Source: Roseateles saccharophilus
GTDB lineage: Bacteria; Pseudomonadota; Gammaproteobacteria; Burkholderiales; Burkholderiaceae_C
Reading direction: 5' to 3'
DNA: 64,000 nt
Assembly (NCBI RefSeq): GCF_004342485.1
Contig: NZ_SMBU01000024.1
Coordinates: forward strand, 1 to 64,000
This document shows positions 35,764-46,634 of the stretch, piece by piece (the first letter of the stretch is position 1; each line of letters begins with the position of its first letter). The notes under the pieces were generated by a model. The model saw only the letters and a list, made by a program, of their open reading frames with translations, did not search any database and was not told where the DNA came from. The position numbers were made by a program, and so were the translations under genes.

Positions 35764-36000
35764 TCAGCCCGGCATAGGCGGCCCGGCGTTGGCCGCGTCG
35801 CTGCGCGCATCGCGCTCGAGCAGCTCGCGCAGGCAGGGCATGCAGAGGCAGCCGTCGTAGCGCGCGGCCAGTTCGGCGCGCAGGCGATCGGTCAGGCGGA
35901 TGCCGTCGCAGGCGCATTGGCCGGCCTGGGCGCCGCATTCGAAGCCGCCACGGCAGCGCGGGCAGCGGGCGTCGAGCATGGGGCCGTTGCGTGGAGTCAT
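35764..36000 (-). CDS. Small cysteine-rich CWC-type protein
   Basis: A 78-residue protein with paired cysteines (CPRC, CGAQAGQCAC and CLCMPCLREL) spaced as in the cysteine-rich CWC family, which probably binds metal. Function is unknown. The ATG at 36000 overlaps the stop of the upstream PD-(D/E)XK-like gene (ATGA), and EamA starts 38 bases downstream, so it belongs to the same operon. Confidence 0.75.
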   Translation of the reverse strand: MTPRNGPMLDARCPRCRGGFECGAQAGQCACDGIRLTDRLRAELAARYDGCLCMPCLRELLERDARSDAANAGPPMPG

Positions 36001-36686
36001 AGCGGCGATTGTGGATCGTCGTCGGGAGGCAGCAGCGGCGTCGCGCGCGCCAGGGCCATCCAGGTGGCGAAGTCGGGCCTGTGGGCGCGCTTGGGCGCGG
36101 GGCGGGCCAGTTCGAGATGGCTGGCGTGGCCGATCAGCACGCCGTACTCCGGCGGGATCTCGTCCGGCGCAGCGATGCCGGCCTTGATGACGAACCAGCA
36201 CTGGCCGCACAGCGCGCGGTAGGCGGCCGACTTGGCCGGGCGGCGCAGCTCGCCGAGCAGGTCGGCGCGGCTGACCTTGATCTCGTGGATGGCGGGCTCG
36301 AGGTAGTCCTCCACGGTGCTATGGCGGATGGAATAGACGTCGGGCATCGCGTTGACCCACTGCATCCTGCCGTCCTCTCCGGCCAGGCCGGCGCGCAGGC
36401 TGAGGCCGCGCCAGGCGATGCGGCCGCCGCGCTGCATCTCGGTGGCGACGCGCTCGACGAGGGCCTCGTGCGCGTCGCGGGCTGCCCGGTTGCGGCTCAG
36501 CGATTCGGCGATCAGAGCCACGCCCGCGTCGGTCACGCGCAGGCGCTCGCGGCCATCGGCCTCCTGCAGGCGCTCGACCCAGCCGGCGGCCAGCAGCTCG
36601 ATCTCGACGAGGTCCTGGCTGGGCCAGCCGGCGCTGCGCCAGAGCTGGCGCAGGCGCTGCAGGTGGATGCGGGCCGGTGCGGACAT
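35997..36686 (-). CDS. PD-(D/E)XK nuclease-like protein (unassigned function)
   Basis: A 229-residue protein. The first 85 residues look like a winged-helix module (LRQLWRSAGWPSQDLVEIELLAAGWVERL). The second half carries MPDVYSI followed by HEIKVSRADLLGELR. This D-x(n)-E-x-K arrangement is the core of PD-(D/E)XK nucleases and resembles the MmcB group linked to DNA repair. ATG 36686 (MSAPARI) is chosen over an upstream in-frame ATG that lies in the terminator region. It is first in a five-gene operon. Nuclease activity is inferred from the motif only. Confidence 0.6.
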   Translation of the reverse strand: MSAPARIHLQRLRQLWRSAGWPSQDLVEIELLAAGWVERLQEADGRERLRVTDAGVALIAESLSRNRAARDAHEALVERVATEMQRGGRIAWRGLSLRAGLAGEDGRMQWVNAMPDVYSIRHSTVEDYLEPAIHEIKVSRADLLGELRRPAKSAAYRALCGQCWFVIKAGIAAPDEIPPEYGVLIGHASHLELARPAPKRAHRPDFATWMALARATPLLPPDDDPQSPL

Positions 36687-36712
36687 GGCGCGATCTTCGC
36701 GCCGGAAAGAAC

Positions 36713-36743
36713 AAAGCCCCCGGCCGGCGGGCACGGGGGCTTT
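36713..36743 (-). terminator. Strong rho-independent-type hairpin after the DUF4397 gene
   Basis: AAAGCCCCCG pairs perfectly with CGGGGGCTTT around an 11-base loop. It lies 20 bases past the DUF4397 stop on the minus strand. It also precedes the start of the PD-(D/E)XK-like gene, separating the two units. Confidence 0.8.
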
Positions 36744-36762
36744 GCGTTCGGGGCGGCCGAGC

Positions 36763-38091
36763 TTACGGGCGCTCGCGCTTGGGCAGGGCGCCCATGCCGG
36801 GAACGGGCATCAGCGTCGTCGTCGTCGACGCGGTCGACGTGGTCGGCACGGCGAAGAAGGTCCAGACGCTGTTGGCCGGGAAGGCCAGGTCGGACTTGGT
36901 GTAGATCGACGCGGCCGAGGTCGGCACGGTCACGTCCACCTGCGAGCTCGTCGTCGACGAGATGCTGGCGGGCGTGGAGCTCATGCCGGGCGACACGTTG
37001 GCGGCCAGCGCGCTGAAGTCGACGTTCAGCGAGGAGGTCAGCGTCGGCAGCGCGTTCACGAGGCGGATCTTGACGTTGCCGTTGACCGTGGGCAGGCGGT
37101 TGTCGTCGCTCAGCACCGACATCTTGGGCGCGGAGGCGTCGCCCCAGACCAGCAGCGTGTAGTCGCCGCCGGCGGTCAGCGTCGGAGGGGTGAAGCTCAT
37201 GCCCAGGCCGTCGACGTTGACGCTCAGCGTGCTGGCGCCCGAGGCCGTCGTGACGTAGGGGCTGATCAGCGGGCTGATGGCGGTGCTGCCGAACATGGCC
37301 TGGCCGTTGATCGACGAGGTCACGGTGCTGCCGTTGGTCAGCGCGGCGACGGTGCGCACGCGGGACTGCGTGTTCGGGAAGTTCTGGGCCGCGCCCTTCT
37401 GGACCAGGGTGATGCCGTTGACCAGCACGCCGCCGTCGGTGGCGGTGAGGATCAGCGAGTTGACGCTGGCGGAACCGAGCGTGATGGCCGGGATGTTCAG
37501 GCGCAGGTCGCTGCGGTTGTTGTAGCCGGTCACGCAGACACGGAAGGTGCCCGAGTTGATCTGGATGTAGCCGCTTCCGGCGCCACCGGCCAGGTTGGTC
37601 GTCAGCGCGGTCTCGGTGGTGAGCGAGCAGTCGGCCGCGGAGGTCAGGTAGATGTCCATCGCGCCGGCGTCGGGCGCCAGATTCAGCACCAGCAGCGAGG
37701 CCTTGTTGGCGTCGGGGGCCGTCTGGGCTTCCTGCAGCAGCGTCGTGCGGATGGCACCGGCGAAGCCGTAGGTGATGTAGGTGTAGTTGCTGCCCGAGCT
37801 CAGCGTCGGCGTCGTCGCGGCGACGCTGGTGCCGACGTCGCTGGTCAGCACCTTGGTGGCGGTGTTGTTGGTGTCGACCGTGCCGTAGTCACCCACGGTG
37901 GCGTAGGCGATCTTGCTGTTGATGGTCTTGTCGTTGACCGTCAGGTCCAGCGCTGCGTAGGAACGGGTGGCATTGAGCAGGCGGACCTGCGTGTTGCTGC
38001 CGCTGCCGCCGCTGCCGCATGCGGTCAGGAAGGCCGTGGCCGTCAGGCTCAGCGTCAGGACCATCCGGGTGGCCCAAGGGGTGAATCGCAT
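36763..38091 (-). CDS. DUF4397-domain lipoprotein
   Basis: A 442-residue exported lipoprotein. The signal peptide ends in the lipobox LTAC with C25 as the lipidated residue, followed by a Gly/Ser-rich linker. Two DUF4397-type beta-rich modules follow (repeated VRLLNA/IRLVNA, GSNYTYITYG and GGDYTLLVWG). The body is Thr/Ser/Ala-rich. Role unknown; cell-surface beta-sandwich proteins of this kind may act in adhesion or envelope structure. A strong hairpin follows the stop. Confidence 0.82.
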   Translation of the reverse strand: MRFTPWATRMVLTLSLTATAFLTACGSGGSGSNTQVRLLNATRSYAALDLTVNDKTINSKIAYATVGDYGTVDTNNTATKVLTSDVGTSVAATTPTLSSGSNYTYITYGFAGAIRTTLLQEAQTAPDANKASLLVLNLAPDAGAMDIYLTSAADCSLTTETALTTNLAGGAGSGYIQINSGTFRVCVTGYNNRSDLRLNIPAITLGSASVNSLILTATDGGVLVNGITLVQKGAAQNFPNTQSRVRTVAALTNGSTVTSSINGQAMFGSTAISPLISPYVTTASGASTLSVNVDGLGMSFTPPTLTAGGDYTLLVWGDASAPKMSVLSDDNRLPTVNGNVKIRLVNALPTLTSSLNVDFSALAANVSPGMSSTPASISSTTSSQVDVTVPTSAASIYTKSDLAFPANSVWTFFAVPTTSTASTTTTLMPVPGMGALPKRERP

Positions 38092-38235
38092 CGAGAACTC
38101 TCCGAAAAAACCAAACCCGCCGGGCCGAATCCCAAGAACGCGGACTCGCGATTAGAACTCATGCCGGAGGCATCGCCATTTCCACCATCTAGCAGGGGGT
38201 GAAGAACTGTTGCTGCGGACTCACCGCCGTGCTGA

Positions 38236-40335
<2,100 letters not shown>

Positions 40336-40350
40336 GGCCGCGGGGGCGGC

Positions 40351-40572
40351 TCAATTCCTGGAGAGTTCCCAGAGCTGATACAGCGTGTCGTTGTCGTGTT
40401 CGGCGACTTCCAGGCCCTGGGCCAGGTCGAAACTGGAGTCGTACCAACTGCAATCGATCTTGCGGGACCCCGTCGACCCCGCCAGGCGCTGCGCACTGCC
40501 CAAGGTCAAGGCCATGTTCTGGGGCAGCTTGGAGTTGGACCAGGGGAACTGCGAGGCGTCGAAGAATTGCAT
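40351..40572 (-). CDS. Small uncharacterised protein
   Basis: A 73-residue protein with no domain I recognise (MQFFDASQFPWSNSKLPQ at the start, then SWYDSSFDLAQGLEV, ending in LYQLWELSRN). I chose ATG 40572 because GGAG lies six bases before it; an ATG at 40605 lacks such a site. The sequence is hydrophilic, has a protein-like composition and ends 15 bases from the convergent fadH stop. It is probably a cytoplasmic protein. Function unknown. Confidence 0.55.
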   Translation of the reverse strand: MQFFDASQFPWSNSKLPQNMALTLGSAQRLAGSTGSRKIDCSWYDSSFDLAQGLEVAEHDNDTLYQLWELSRN

Positions 40573-40674
40573 GGTGGCTCCGGGTTCTGAGGGGTTGGAC
40601 GTCATGGCAAACGTCACACCGTCAGCATCGGTTCCGGCCTGTTTACGGGCCATCGCCCGAAGGGTGGAGCGATG

Positions 40675-40690
40675 GGGGAGGGCGCTCCCC
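40675..40690. repeat. Hairpin in the small-protein/alkD gap
   Basis: GGGGAG-ggcg-CTCCCC forms a perfect six-pair hairpin, and further C and G runs (40695-40720) could pair with it. The following GGGGCCAGAGTCAAGTTCCA (about 40731-40750) resembles short sequences often seen beside REP-type transposase genes. No transposase is present. Confidence 0.3.
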
Positions 40691-40812
40691 GCCATCCCCC
40701 GGATCTCCCTCCAAAGGGGGATATAAAGTGGGGCCAGAGTCAAGTTCCATGGACTGACAGCCAAGGCTTTCCGGCACCGAGTCGCCCTCAAAACATCGCC
40801 TCCGACCCCCAA

Positions 40813-41487
40813 TTAAGGGCGACGGCTCAGTTCCCGCCGCGCATCGCTACCAATCCATCGGGACGACTTCTCGCTCCGTTCACAAAGGCGCCCCGCCACA
40901 GTAAGCGCCGGCTCACGCAGCGCCGGGCTGCGCTTGCCGATTTGGCGCAGCGCCCAGTTGACGGCCTTCTTGACGAAGTTGCGCTCGTCGCCCGCCGCCG
41001 CCTCGATCAGCGGCAGGCGGGCCAGGAAGTCGGCATCGGGCCGCTGCTTCTGGTGCACGGCCGCCACGGCCAGCAGCGCGAAGCCGGCGCGCTTCTCGAA
41101 CTCGGCCTCGCGCGCCGCCCAGCGCGGGATGGCCTCCCAGGCCAGCGGGCTCTTCACGAAGGCATGGGTGCAGGCCTGGTCGCAGACGTCCCAGGCGCGC
41201 ATGCCGGCCACCCAATGGTCCATCTGCTCGACGGTCAGCCGGGCCGGCTCGGCCAGCATGCCGGCCAGGATCTGCGCGTCGGGGATGCCGCTGTCCCACA
41301 GCGCCAGGGCCAGCTCGTGATCCCGCCCGACCTCGCGGGCCAGCGCGCGCAGCGTCGGCACGGCCAAGCCCAGGCGGCCGTCGCCCGTGAGGCCGAAGCG
41401 AGCCATCGCGTCGAGCTGGTCGGGCCGCGAGTGTTCGCGCAGGGCGGTCAAGGCTCCGTCCAGGCGACGATCTAGCTTATTCGGCAT
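40813..41487 (-). CDS. AlkD-like DNA alkylation repair protein
   Basis: A 224-residue all-helical protein of the AlkD/HEAT-like family, whose members remove bulky or cationic alkylated bases from DNA. Recognisable stretches are LALALWDSGIPDAQILAGML, MDHWVAGMRAWDVCDQ and the conserved NFVKKAVNWALRQIGKR near the end. ATG 41487 gives the normal length. It diverges from the thioredoxin-like gene over a 66-base gap. The exact lesion it acts on is not known. Confidence 0.85.
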   Translation of the reverse strand: MPNKLDRRLDGALTALREHSRPDQLDAMARFGLTGDGRLGLAVPTLRALAREVGRDHELALALWDSGIPDAQILAGMLAEPARLTVEQMDHWVAGMRAWDVCDQACTHAFVKSPLAWEAIPRWAAREAEFEKRAGFALLAVAAVHQKQRPDADFLARLPLIEAAAGDERNFVKKAVNWALRQIGKRSPALREPALTVAGRLCERSEKSSRWIGSDARRELSRRP

Positions 41488-41553
41488 GCGCAGATTCTGT
41501 GGCGTGCGTGCGGCGCAAAATGCCAGCTTCGACACGATCGATCCCCAGGCCCG

Positions 41554-43113
41554 ATGAAGATCACCACCTCTGCTGCGCCCACCCTGGCCGCCCTGGCCAC
41601 CGCCCTCCTCCTCGCCGCCGCGCCGGCCGCCCAGGCCAGCACCGGCCCCGGCGTCGCCTGGCAGGCCGCCGCGGCCGATGCCGACATCGACCGCTACTTC
41701 GTGCGGGCCAAGGCCGAGAAGAAGCCGGTGCTGCTGTACTGGGGCGCCAAGTGGTGCCCGCCTTGCAACCAGCTCAAGGCCACCCTCTTCAACCGCGCGG
41801 ACTTCATCGAGCAAAGCAAGGCCTTCGTCGCCGTGGGCATAGACGGCGACGCCCCCGGTGCGCAGAAGCTCGGCACGCGCTTCAAGGTGCGCGGCTACCC
41901 GACGCTGATCCTGTTCAACCCCAATGGCAGCGAGATCACCCGCCTGCCCGGCGAGGCCGACGCGGCCCAGGTCATGAAGGTGCTGCAGCTCGGCCTGTCC
42001 AGCGGCCGGCCGGTCAAGGCCGTGCTGGCCGACGCCCGGGCCGGCAAAAAGCTCAGCGCCAACGAATGGCGGCTGCTGGGCTTCTACGGCTGGGAGACGG
42101 ACGAGCAACAGCTGCTGCCGGCCGAGCAGCGCCCGGCGACGCTGGCCCAGCTGGCCAAGGCCAGCGAGGGCGTGGATGCCGAGACGACGTCGCGGCTGTG
42201 GCTGAAGTCCGTCGGCGCGATGGCCGAGGGCAAGGCGGCCGACCCCGCCCAGCTGCCGCGCCTGCGCGCCGTGCTGGCCGACCCGGTCCAGGCCCACGCG
42301 CAGATGGACGTGCTGACCAACGAGGCGCCCGACCTCGTCAAGGCCTTCGCGCCGCAACCTGGCGACGCGCGCAACGCCCTCGTCACCGAGTTCGACGCCG
42401 CGCTGAAACGCCTGAATGCGGACGCGACGCTGTCGCGCGCCGACCGGCTGAACGCGCTGCAGGGCCGCGTCGACCTGGCACGCCTGGACACGCCCAGAGA
42501 CGACCCCAACCCCAAGGGCATCCCGGCGGCCCTGCTGGCCGAGGCGCGCGACCAGGCCGGCCGCGCCAACCGCGAGATCACCGATGGCTACGAGCGCCAG
42601 GCCGTCGTCACCGAGGCCGCCCATCTGCTGGGCAGCGCGGGGCTGTGGAAGGACAGCGACGAGCTGCTGAAGTCCGCCCTGGCCCGCAGCCACTCGCCCT
42701 ACTACCTGATGAGCCAGCTCGGCGGCAACGCGAAGAAACAGGGCAGGAAGGCGGACGCGCTGCACTGGTACGAGGAGGCCTTCAACAAGAGCGAGGGCCC
42801 GGCCACACGGCTGCAATGGGGCTCCAACTACTTCGCCGCGCTGGTCGAGCTGGCGCCGGCGGACACGGCCCGCATCGAGAAGACGGCCGCCCAGCTGTTC
42901 GCCGAGGCCGAGAAGGACCCCGGCGCCTTCTACGAGCGCAGCGAGCGCTCGCTGAAGAAGGTGGCGACGCTGCTGGCCGACTGGAACAAGACTCCCGCCC
43001 AGGCCGCCGCCGTGGGCCGCCTGAAGGCCCAGCTCGACGGCGTCTGCGGCAAGCTGGACGCGGGCGACGCCAAGGCCAGGTCGGCCTGCCAGGGCCTGAT
43101 GAAGAAGGCCTGA
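41554..43113 (+). CDS. Exported thioredoxin-fold protein with long helical tail
   Basis: A 519-residue protein: a signal peptide (cleavage near AAQAST), then a thioredoxin domain (residues about 35-155) with active-site C68-P-P-C71, the cis-proline stretch RGYPTLILF and an N-terminal helix. About 350 residues of helical, TPR-like sequence follow (YLMSQLGGNAKKQGRKADALHWYEEAF). It is likely a periplasmic thiol reductase or chaperone. The tail is much longer than in DsbD- or TlpA-type proteins, so it may bind a partner. Confidence 0.8.
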   Translation: MKITTSAAPTLAALATALLLAAAPAAQASTGPGVAWQAAAADADIDRYFVRAKAEKKPVLLYWGAKWCPPCNQLKATLFNRADFIEQSKAFVAVGIDGDAPGAQKLGTRFKVRGYPTLILFNPNGSEITRLPGEADAAQVMKVLQLGLSSGRPVKAVLADARAGKKLSANEWRLLGFYGWETDEQQLLPAEQRPATLAQLAKASEGVDAETTSRLWLKSVGAMAEGKAADPAQLPRLRAVLADPVQAHAQMDVLTNEAPDLVKAFAPQPGDARNALVTEFDAALKRLNADATLSRADRLNALQGRVDLARLDTPRDDPNPKGIPAALLAEARDQAGRANREITDGYERQAVVTEAAHLLGSAGLWKDSDELLKSALARSHSPYYLMSQLGGNAKKQGRKADALHWYEEAFNKSEGPATRLQWGSNYFAALVELAPADTARIEKTAAQLFAEAEKDPGAFYERSERSLKKVATLLADWNKTPAQAAAVGRLKAQLDGVCGKLDAGDAKARSACQGLMKKA

Positions 43114-43151
43114 CGCCAGCCGCCCCGCGTTTCTTGCCGCTCATGCGGCGC

Positions 43152-43196
43152 CGCTGGCCACTCATCCCGCCGGCGGCGCGGGCGCAGTGGCCAGCG
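43152..43196. terminator. Hairpin after the thioredoxin-fold gene
   Basis: CGCTGGCCAC (43152-43161) pairs perfectly with GTGGCCAGCG (43187-43196). The 25-base loop itself contains CCCGC/GCGGG. It lies 39 bases past the thioredoxin-fold gene and before the next operon. No T run follows. Confidence 0.5.
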
Positions 43197-43237
43197 CCGG
43201 ATACTGCGCGCCATCCCAACGACAAGAAGAGATTGGC

Positions 43238-44695
43238 ATGCGTGATTGGCGAGGGCGCCTGCTGGCGCTCCTGATGACGACGGGCCTGGGAGGCACGGCG
43301 CTGGCGGCGACGCCGGAGATGAAAGCCTGCCGCATCGACGGCATTCCCAACGAGCTGCAATGCGGCAGCCTGCAGCGCCCGCTGGACCCGGCCCGGCCCG
43401 ACGGCGTCAAGGTCGACATCCACTACCTCGTCGTGCCCGCGCTGGCACGCAACAAGCTGCCCGACGCCGTGCTGATGCTGGCCGGCGGCCCCGGCCAGAG
43501 CGCGATCAACGTGGCCTCGCGCGTGCTGCCGCGGCTCTCGCGGCTGAACAACCGCCGCGACCTCGTCTTCATCGACCAGCGCGGCACCGGCCAGTCCGCG
43601 CCGCTGGACTGCCCGGACGACAGCAAGCTGCCCATCGGCGAACAGCTGGAACCGGCCGCGCAGATGCGCCGCATCGACGCCTGCCGCGCCGCGCTGGAAA
43701 AGCTGCCCTACGGAGACCTGCGCTTCTTCACGACGACCATCGCGATGCAGGACATGGACGCCGTGCGCGAAGCGCTGGGTGTACCGCAGTGGAACCTGAT
43801 CGGCGGCAGCTACGGCACGCGCGCCGCGCTGGAATACCTGCGCCAGTTCCCGACCCGGGTGCGCCGCACCGTCATCGACGGCGTCGCGCCGCCGGACATG
43901 ATCCTGCCGGCCAGCTTCTCGACCGACACCCAGGCCGCGCTGGACAAGCTGATCGAAGCCAACGCCAAGACCCACCCAACGCTGCGCGCCGACTGGCAGG
44001 CCCTGCTCGCCTCGCTGCCCCGCCAGGTCACGGTGGCCCAGCCGCTGACCGGCGCGGCCGAGCACTTCACGGTCGACCGCGGCCTGCTGCTGCGCGCGGT
44101 GCGCCCGCCGCTCTACCAGCCGGCACTGGCCGCCGCCCTGCCCGCGGCCCTCCACGCGGCGGCCACCGAGGGCCGCTTCGAGGGCCTGTTCGGCCTGACG
44201 ACGGCCTTCGGCAGCGGCAAGGGCATGAAGCTCGCGATGGGCATGCACTTCTCGGTCATGTGCGCCGAGGACGCTCCGCGCATCGCCCAGGCGACGGACG
44301 CGCCGGGCGCGGACTTCCGGACCCTCGACGCCGAGATGTACAGCCGCGTCTGCCGCAACTGGCCGCGCGGCGAAGTGCCGGCGGACTTCTACAAGATTCC
44401 GCCCGCGCCCGGCCCGGTGCTGGTGATGAGCGGCGGCGCCGACCCGGCCACGCCGCCGCGCCACGGCGAGCGCGTCGCCAAGGCCCTGGCGGCCGGCCAT
44501 GCCGAGCGGGTGCAGCACATCGTCGTGCCCGAATCCGGCCACGGCGTGATGGGCGTGGGCTGCGTGCGCGACATCGTGTTCCGCTTCATCGACGCGAAGA
44601 CCGACGCCCAGGCCCTGCCCCAGGACGCCGCCTGCGCGACCCGCATCCCGCGCCCCGTCGCCTTCCAGCCCGTTCAGGAAGGGGCGGCGAAATGA
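43238..44695 (+). CDS. Exported alpha/beta hydrolase, prolyl-aminopeptidase/TAP-like
   Basis: A 485-residue alpha/beta hydrolase with a signal peptide (cleavage near TALAAT). It has the HGGPG-like loop LAGGPGQS, the nucleophile S191 in IGGSYGTR, the acid in SGGADPATPP and the histidine in ESGHGVMG. This is the layout of tripeptidyl/prolyl aminopeptidase-like secreted hydrolases. The start ATG 43238 has AGAAGAGA upstream. Its stop overlaps the NatA start (ATGA), so it is the first gene of a four-gene unit. Confidence 0.84.
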   Translation: MRDWRGRLLALLMTTGLGGTALAATPEMKACRIDGIPNELQCGSLQRPLDPARPDGVKVDIHYLVVPALARNKLPDAVLMLAGGPGQSAINVASRVLPRLSRLNNRRDLVFIDQRGTGQSAPLDCPDDSKLPIGEQLEPAAQMRRIDACRAALEKLPYGDLRFFTTTIAMQDMDAVREALGVPQWNLIGGSYGTRAALEYLRQFPTRVRRTVIDGVAPPDMILPASFSTDTQAALDKLIEANAKTHPTLRADWQALLASLPRQVTVAQPLTGAAEHFTVDRGLLLRAVRPPLYQPALAAALPAALHAAATEGRFEGLFGLTTAFGSGKGMKLAMGMHFSVMCAEDAPRIAQATDAPGADFRTLDAEMYSRVCRNWPRGEVPADFYKIPPAPGPVLVMSGGADPATPPRHGERVAKALAAGHAERVQHIVVPESGHGVMGVGCVRDIVFRFIDAKTDAQALPQDAACATRIPRPVAFQPVQEGAAK

Positions 44696-45474
44696 TCGAG
44701 ATCCAGGACGTTCACAAGCAGTTCGTCGCCCAGAGCGGCGGCAGCCTGTTCAAGCGCGGTACCAGGCGCATCGTGCATGCGGTGCAGGGCGTGAGCCTCG
44801 CAGCCGCCAACGGCCGCATCACCGGCCTGCTGGGCGCCAACGGTGCCGGCAAGACGACAACGCTGCGCATGCTGGCCGGCCTGCTGCCGCCGGACGCGGG
44901 CCACATCACGGTCGACGGCATCGCGGTCAAGGAGGATGCCCTGAAGGCCCTGGGCCGCATGGGCATCCTCGGCGACGCCCATGGCCTCTATCCGCGGCTG
45001 TCGGCGCGCGAGAACATCGTCTACTTCGGCCGCCTGCAGGGCATGAGCCCTGAGGCCGCCAACGCGCGCGCCGAGGAGCTGGCGCGGCTCCTGGAGATGC
45101 AATCCATCCTGGACCGCCGCGCCGACGGTTTCAGCCAGGGCGAGCGCATGAAGACGGCCCTGGCCCGCGCCCTGGTGCACGACCCCGCCAACATCGTGCT
45201 GGACGAGCCCACCAACGGCCTGGACGTGCTCGCCACCCGCGCGCTGCGCGAGGCCCTGCGCTGGCTGAAGAGCCCGGCGGGCGGCGGCAAATGCATCGTC
45301 TTCTCGACCCACATCATGCAGGAGGTGGAGCAGCTCTGCGACGAGGTCGTCGTCGTGTCCCACGGCCGCAGTGTCGCGCGCGGCAGCGTGCCGGAGCTGC
45401 TGGCCCAGGCCGGCGAAACCCGCTTCGAGGACGCCTTCGTGAAGCTCGCATTCCCAGAAGAGGTGGCCGCATGA
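44692..45474 (+). CDS. natA: ABC exporter ATPase, NatA type
   Basis: A 260-residue ATPase of the NatA/CcmA class with Walker A GANGAGKTTT, a degenerate signature FSQGERMK and Walker B NIVLDEPTNGLD. In B. subtilis NatAB expels sodium; here the substrate is not known. The start overlaps the hydrolase stop and the end overlaps the NatB start, both by ATGA, so the three are translationally coupled. Confidence 0.87.
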   Translation: MIEIQDVHKQFVAQSGGSLFKRGTRRIVHAVQGVSLAAANGRITGLLGANGAGKTTTLRMLAGLLPPDAGHITVDGIAVKEDALKALGRMGILGDAHGLYPRLSARENIVYFGRLQGMSPEAANARAEELARLLEMQSILDRRADGFSQGERMKTALARALVHDPANIVLDEPTNGLDVLATRALREALRWLKSPAGGGKCIVFSTHIMQEVEQLCDEVVVVSHGRSVARGSVPELLAQAGETRFEDAFVKLAFPEEVAA

Positions 45475-46634
45475 AACAGGCCCTGATCGTTTTCGTCAAA
45501 GAGCTGAGCGACGCGCTGCGCGACCGCCGCACGCTGCTGCGCCTGCTGATCCCCGCCGTGCTGATGGGGCCGCTGCTGCTGACCGCCCTGTCCGGCCTGA
45601 TCGCGTCGCTGGAGGAGCGCGCCGACAAACGCGAGGTCCTCGTCGTCGGCATGGACGCCGCGCCGACGCTGGCCAACTACATCGAGCGCCAGACCTACAC
45701 GATGAAGCCCGCGCCCGCCGACTACGAGGCCCGGCTGCGCGCGACGACGCTGCTGGAGCCCGTGCTCGTCGTGCCCAAGGACTTCGAGGCCAAGCTGCGC
45801 ACCGGCGAAGCGCCGACGGTGGAGATCGTCAGCGACAGCGCCAACCAGCGCGCGATGGCCGGCACCGGCCCGCTGCGCGGCCTGCTGCTGGGCTTCAGCC
45901 ACGAACGCGCCATGCTCAACCTCGCGATGCGCGGCGTCTCCACCGAGCTGCTGGAACCCGTGGACGTGCAGGAGCGCGACCTCGCCAGCGCCCAGGCGCG
46001 TGCGGCGCGGCTGACCAGCATCATCCCGATGTTCATCATCATGGCCGTGCTCTACGGCGCGCTGACCGCCGCGCTGGACAGCACGGCCGGCGAACGCGAG
46101 CGCGGCTCGCTGGAGCCGCTGCTGATGAACCCAGCACCCCACGGCGCCATCGTGGCCGGCAAATGGGGCGCCGTCGCGCTGCTGGGCATGGCCGTGGCGC
46201 TGATGTCGTCGCTGAGCTTCATCCCGGCGCAATGGCTGCTGAAGAGCGACGTGCTGCAGGCCCAGTTCAGCTTCGGCGGGCCTGAGGTGCTGGCCTTCTG
46301 GCTGCTGCAGATCCCGCTCGCGGCGGGCCTGTCGGCCCTGCTGATGGCCCTGGCCATCCGCTCCAAGACCTTCAAGGAGGCCCAGGCCAGCAGCACCCTG
46401 GTCATCACGGCCGTCAGCCTGATGCCCATGGTCAGCCTGTTCAACCCGGGCGGCGACGCACCCTGGTATCTCTGGGTGCCGGGTCTCGCGCAGAACACGC
46501 TGATGCTGCAGGTGCTCAAGGGCGAGGCGCTGCGCTGGGCCCAGGTCCTGCCGGGCGTGCTGGTCGGCTTCGCGCTGGCGGCCGTGGCGCTGGCCTATGT
46601 GGCCCGCTCGATGCGCGCGGCGGTGGCACGATGA
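45471..46634 (+). CDS. natB: ABC exporter permease, NatB/ABC-2 type
   Basis: The membrane partner of the ATPase above, 387 residues. One N-terminal membrane helix (about 22-45) is followed by a large extracytoplasmic loop and then five or six helices near the C-terminus. GERERGSLEPLLMNPA is typical of the NatB/ABC-2 family. It is coupled to the ATPase gene by ATGA and to the following lipoprotein gene by ATGA. Confidence 0.87.
   Translation: MKQALIVFVKELSDALRDRRTLLRLLIPAVLMGPLLLTALSGLIASLEERADKREVLVVGMDAAPTLANYIERQTYTMKPAPADYEARLRATTLLEPVLVVPKDFEAKLRTGEAPTVEIVSDSANQRAMAGTGPLRGLLLGFSHERAMLNLAMRGVSTELLEPVDVQERDLASAQARAARLTSIIPMFIIMAVLYGALTAALDSTAGERERGSLEPLLMNPAPHGAIVAGKWGAVALLGMAVALMSSLSFIPAQWLLKSDVLQAQFSFGGPEVLAFWLLQIPLAAGLSALLMALAIRSKTFKEAQASSTLVITAVSLMPMVSLFNPGGDAPWYLWVPGLAQNTLMLQVLKGEALRWAQVLPGVLVGFALAAVALAYVARSMRAAVAR

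Noticed and set aside
40731-40760. REP-associated transposase remnant
   Set aside because: Only a short resembling sequence is present; no transposase domain is encoded.
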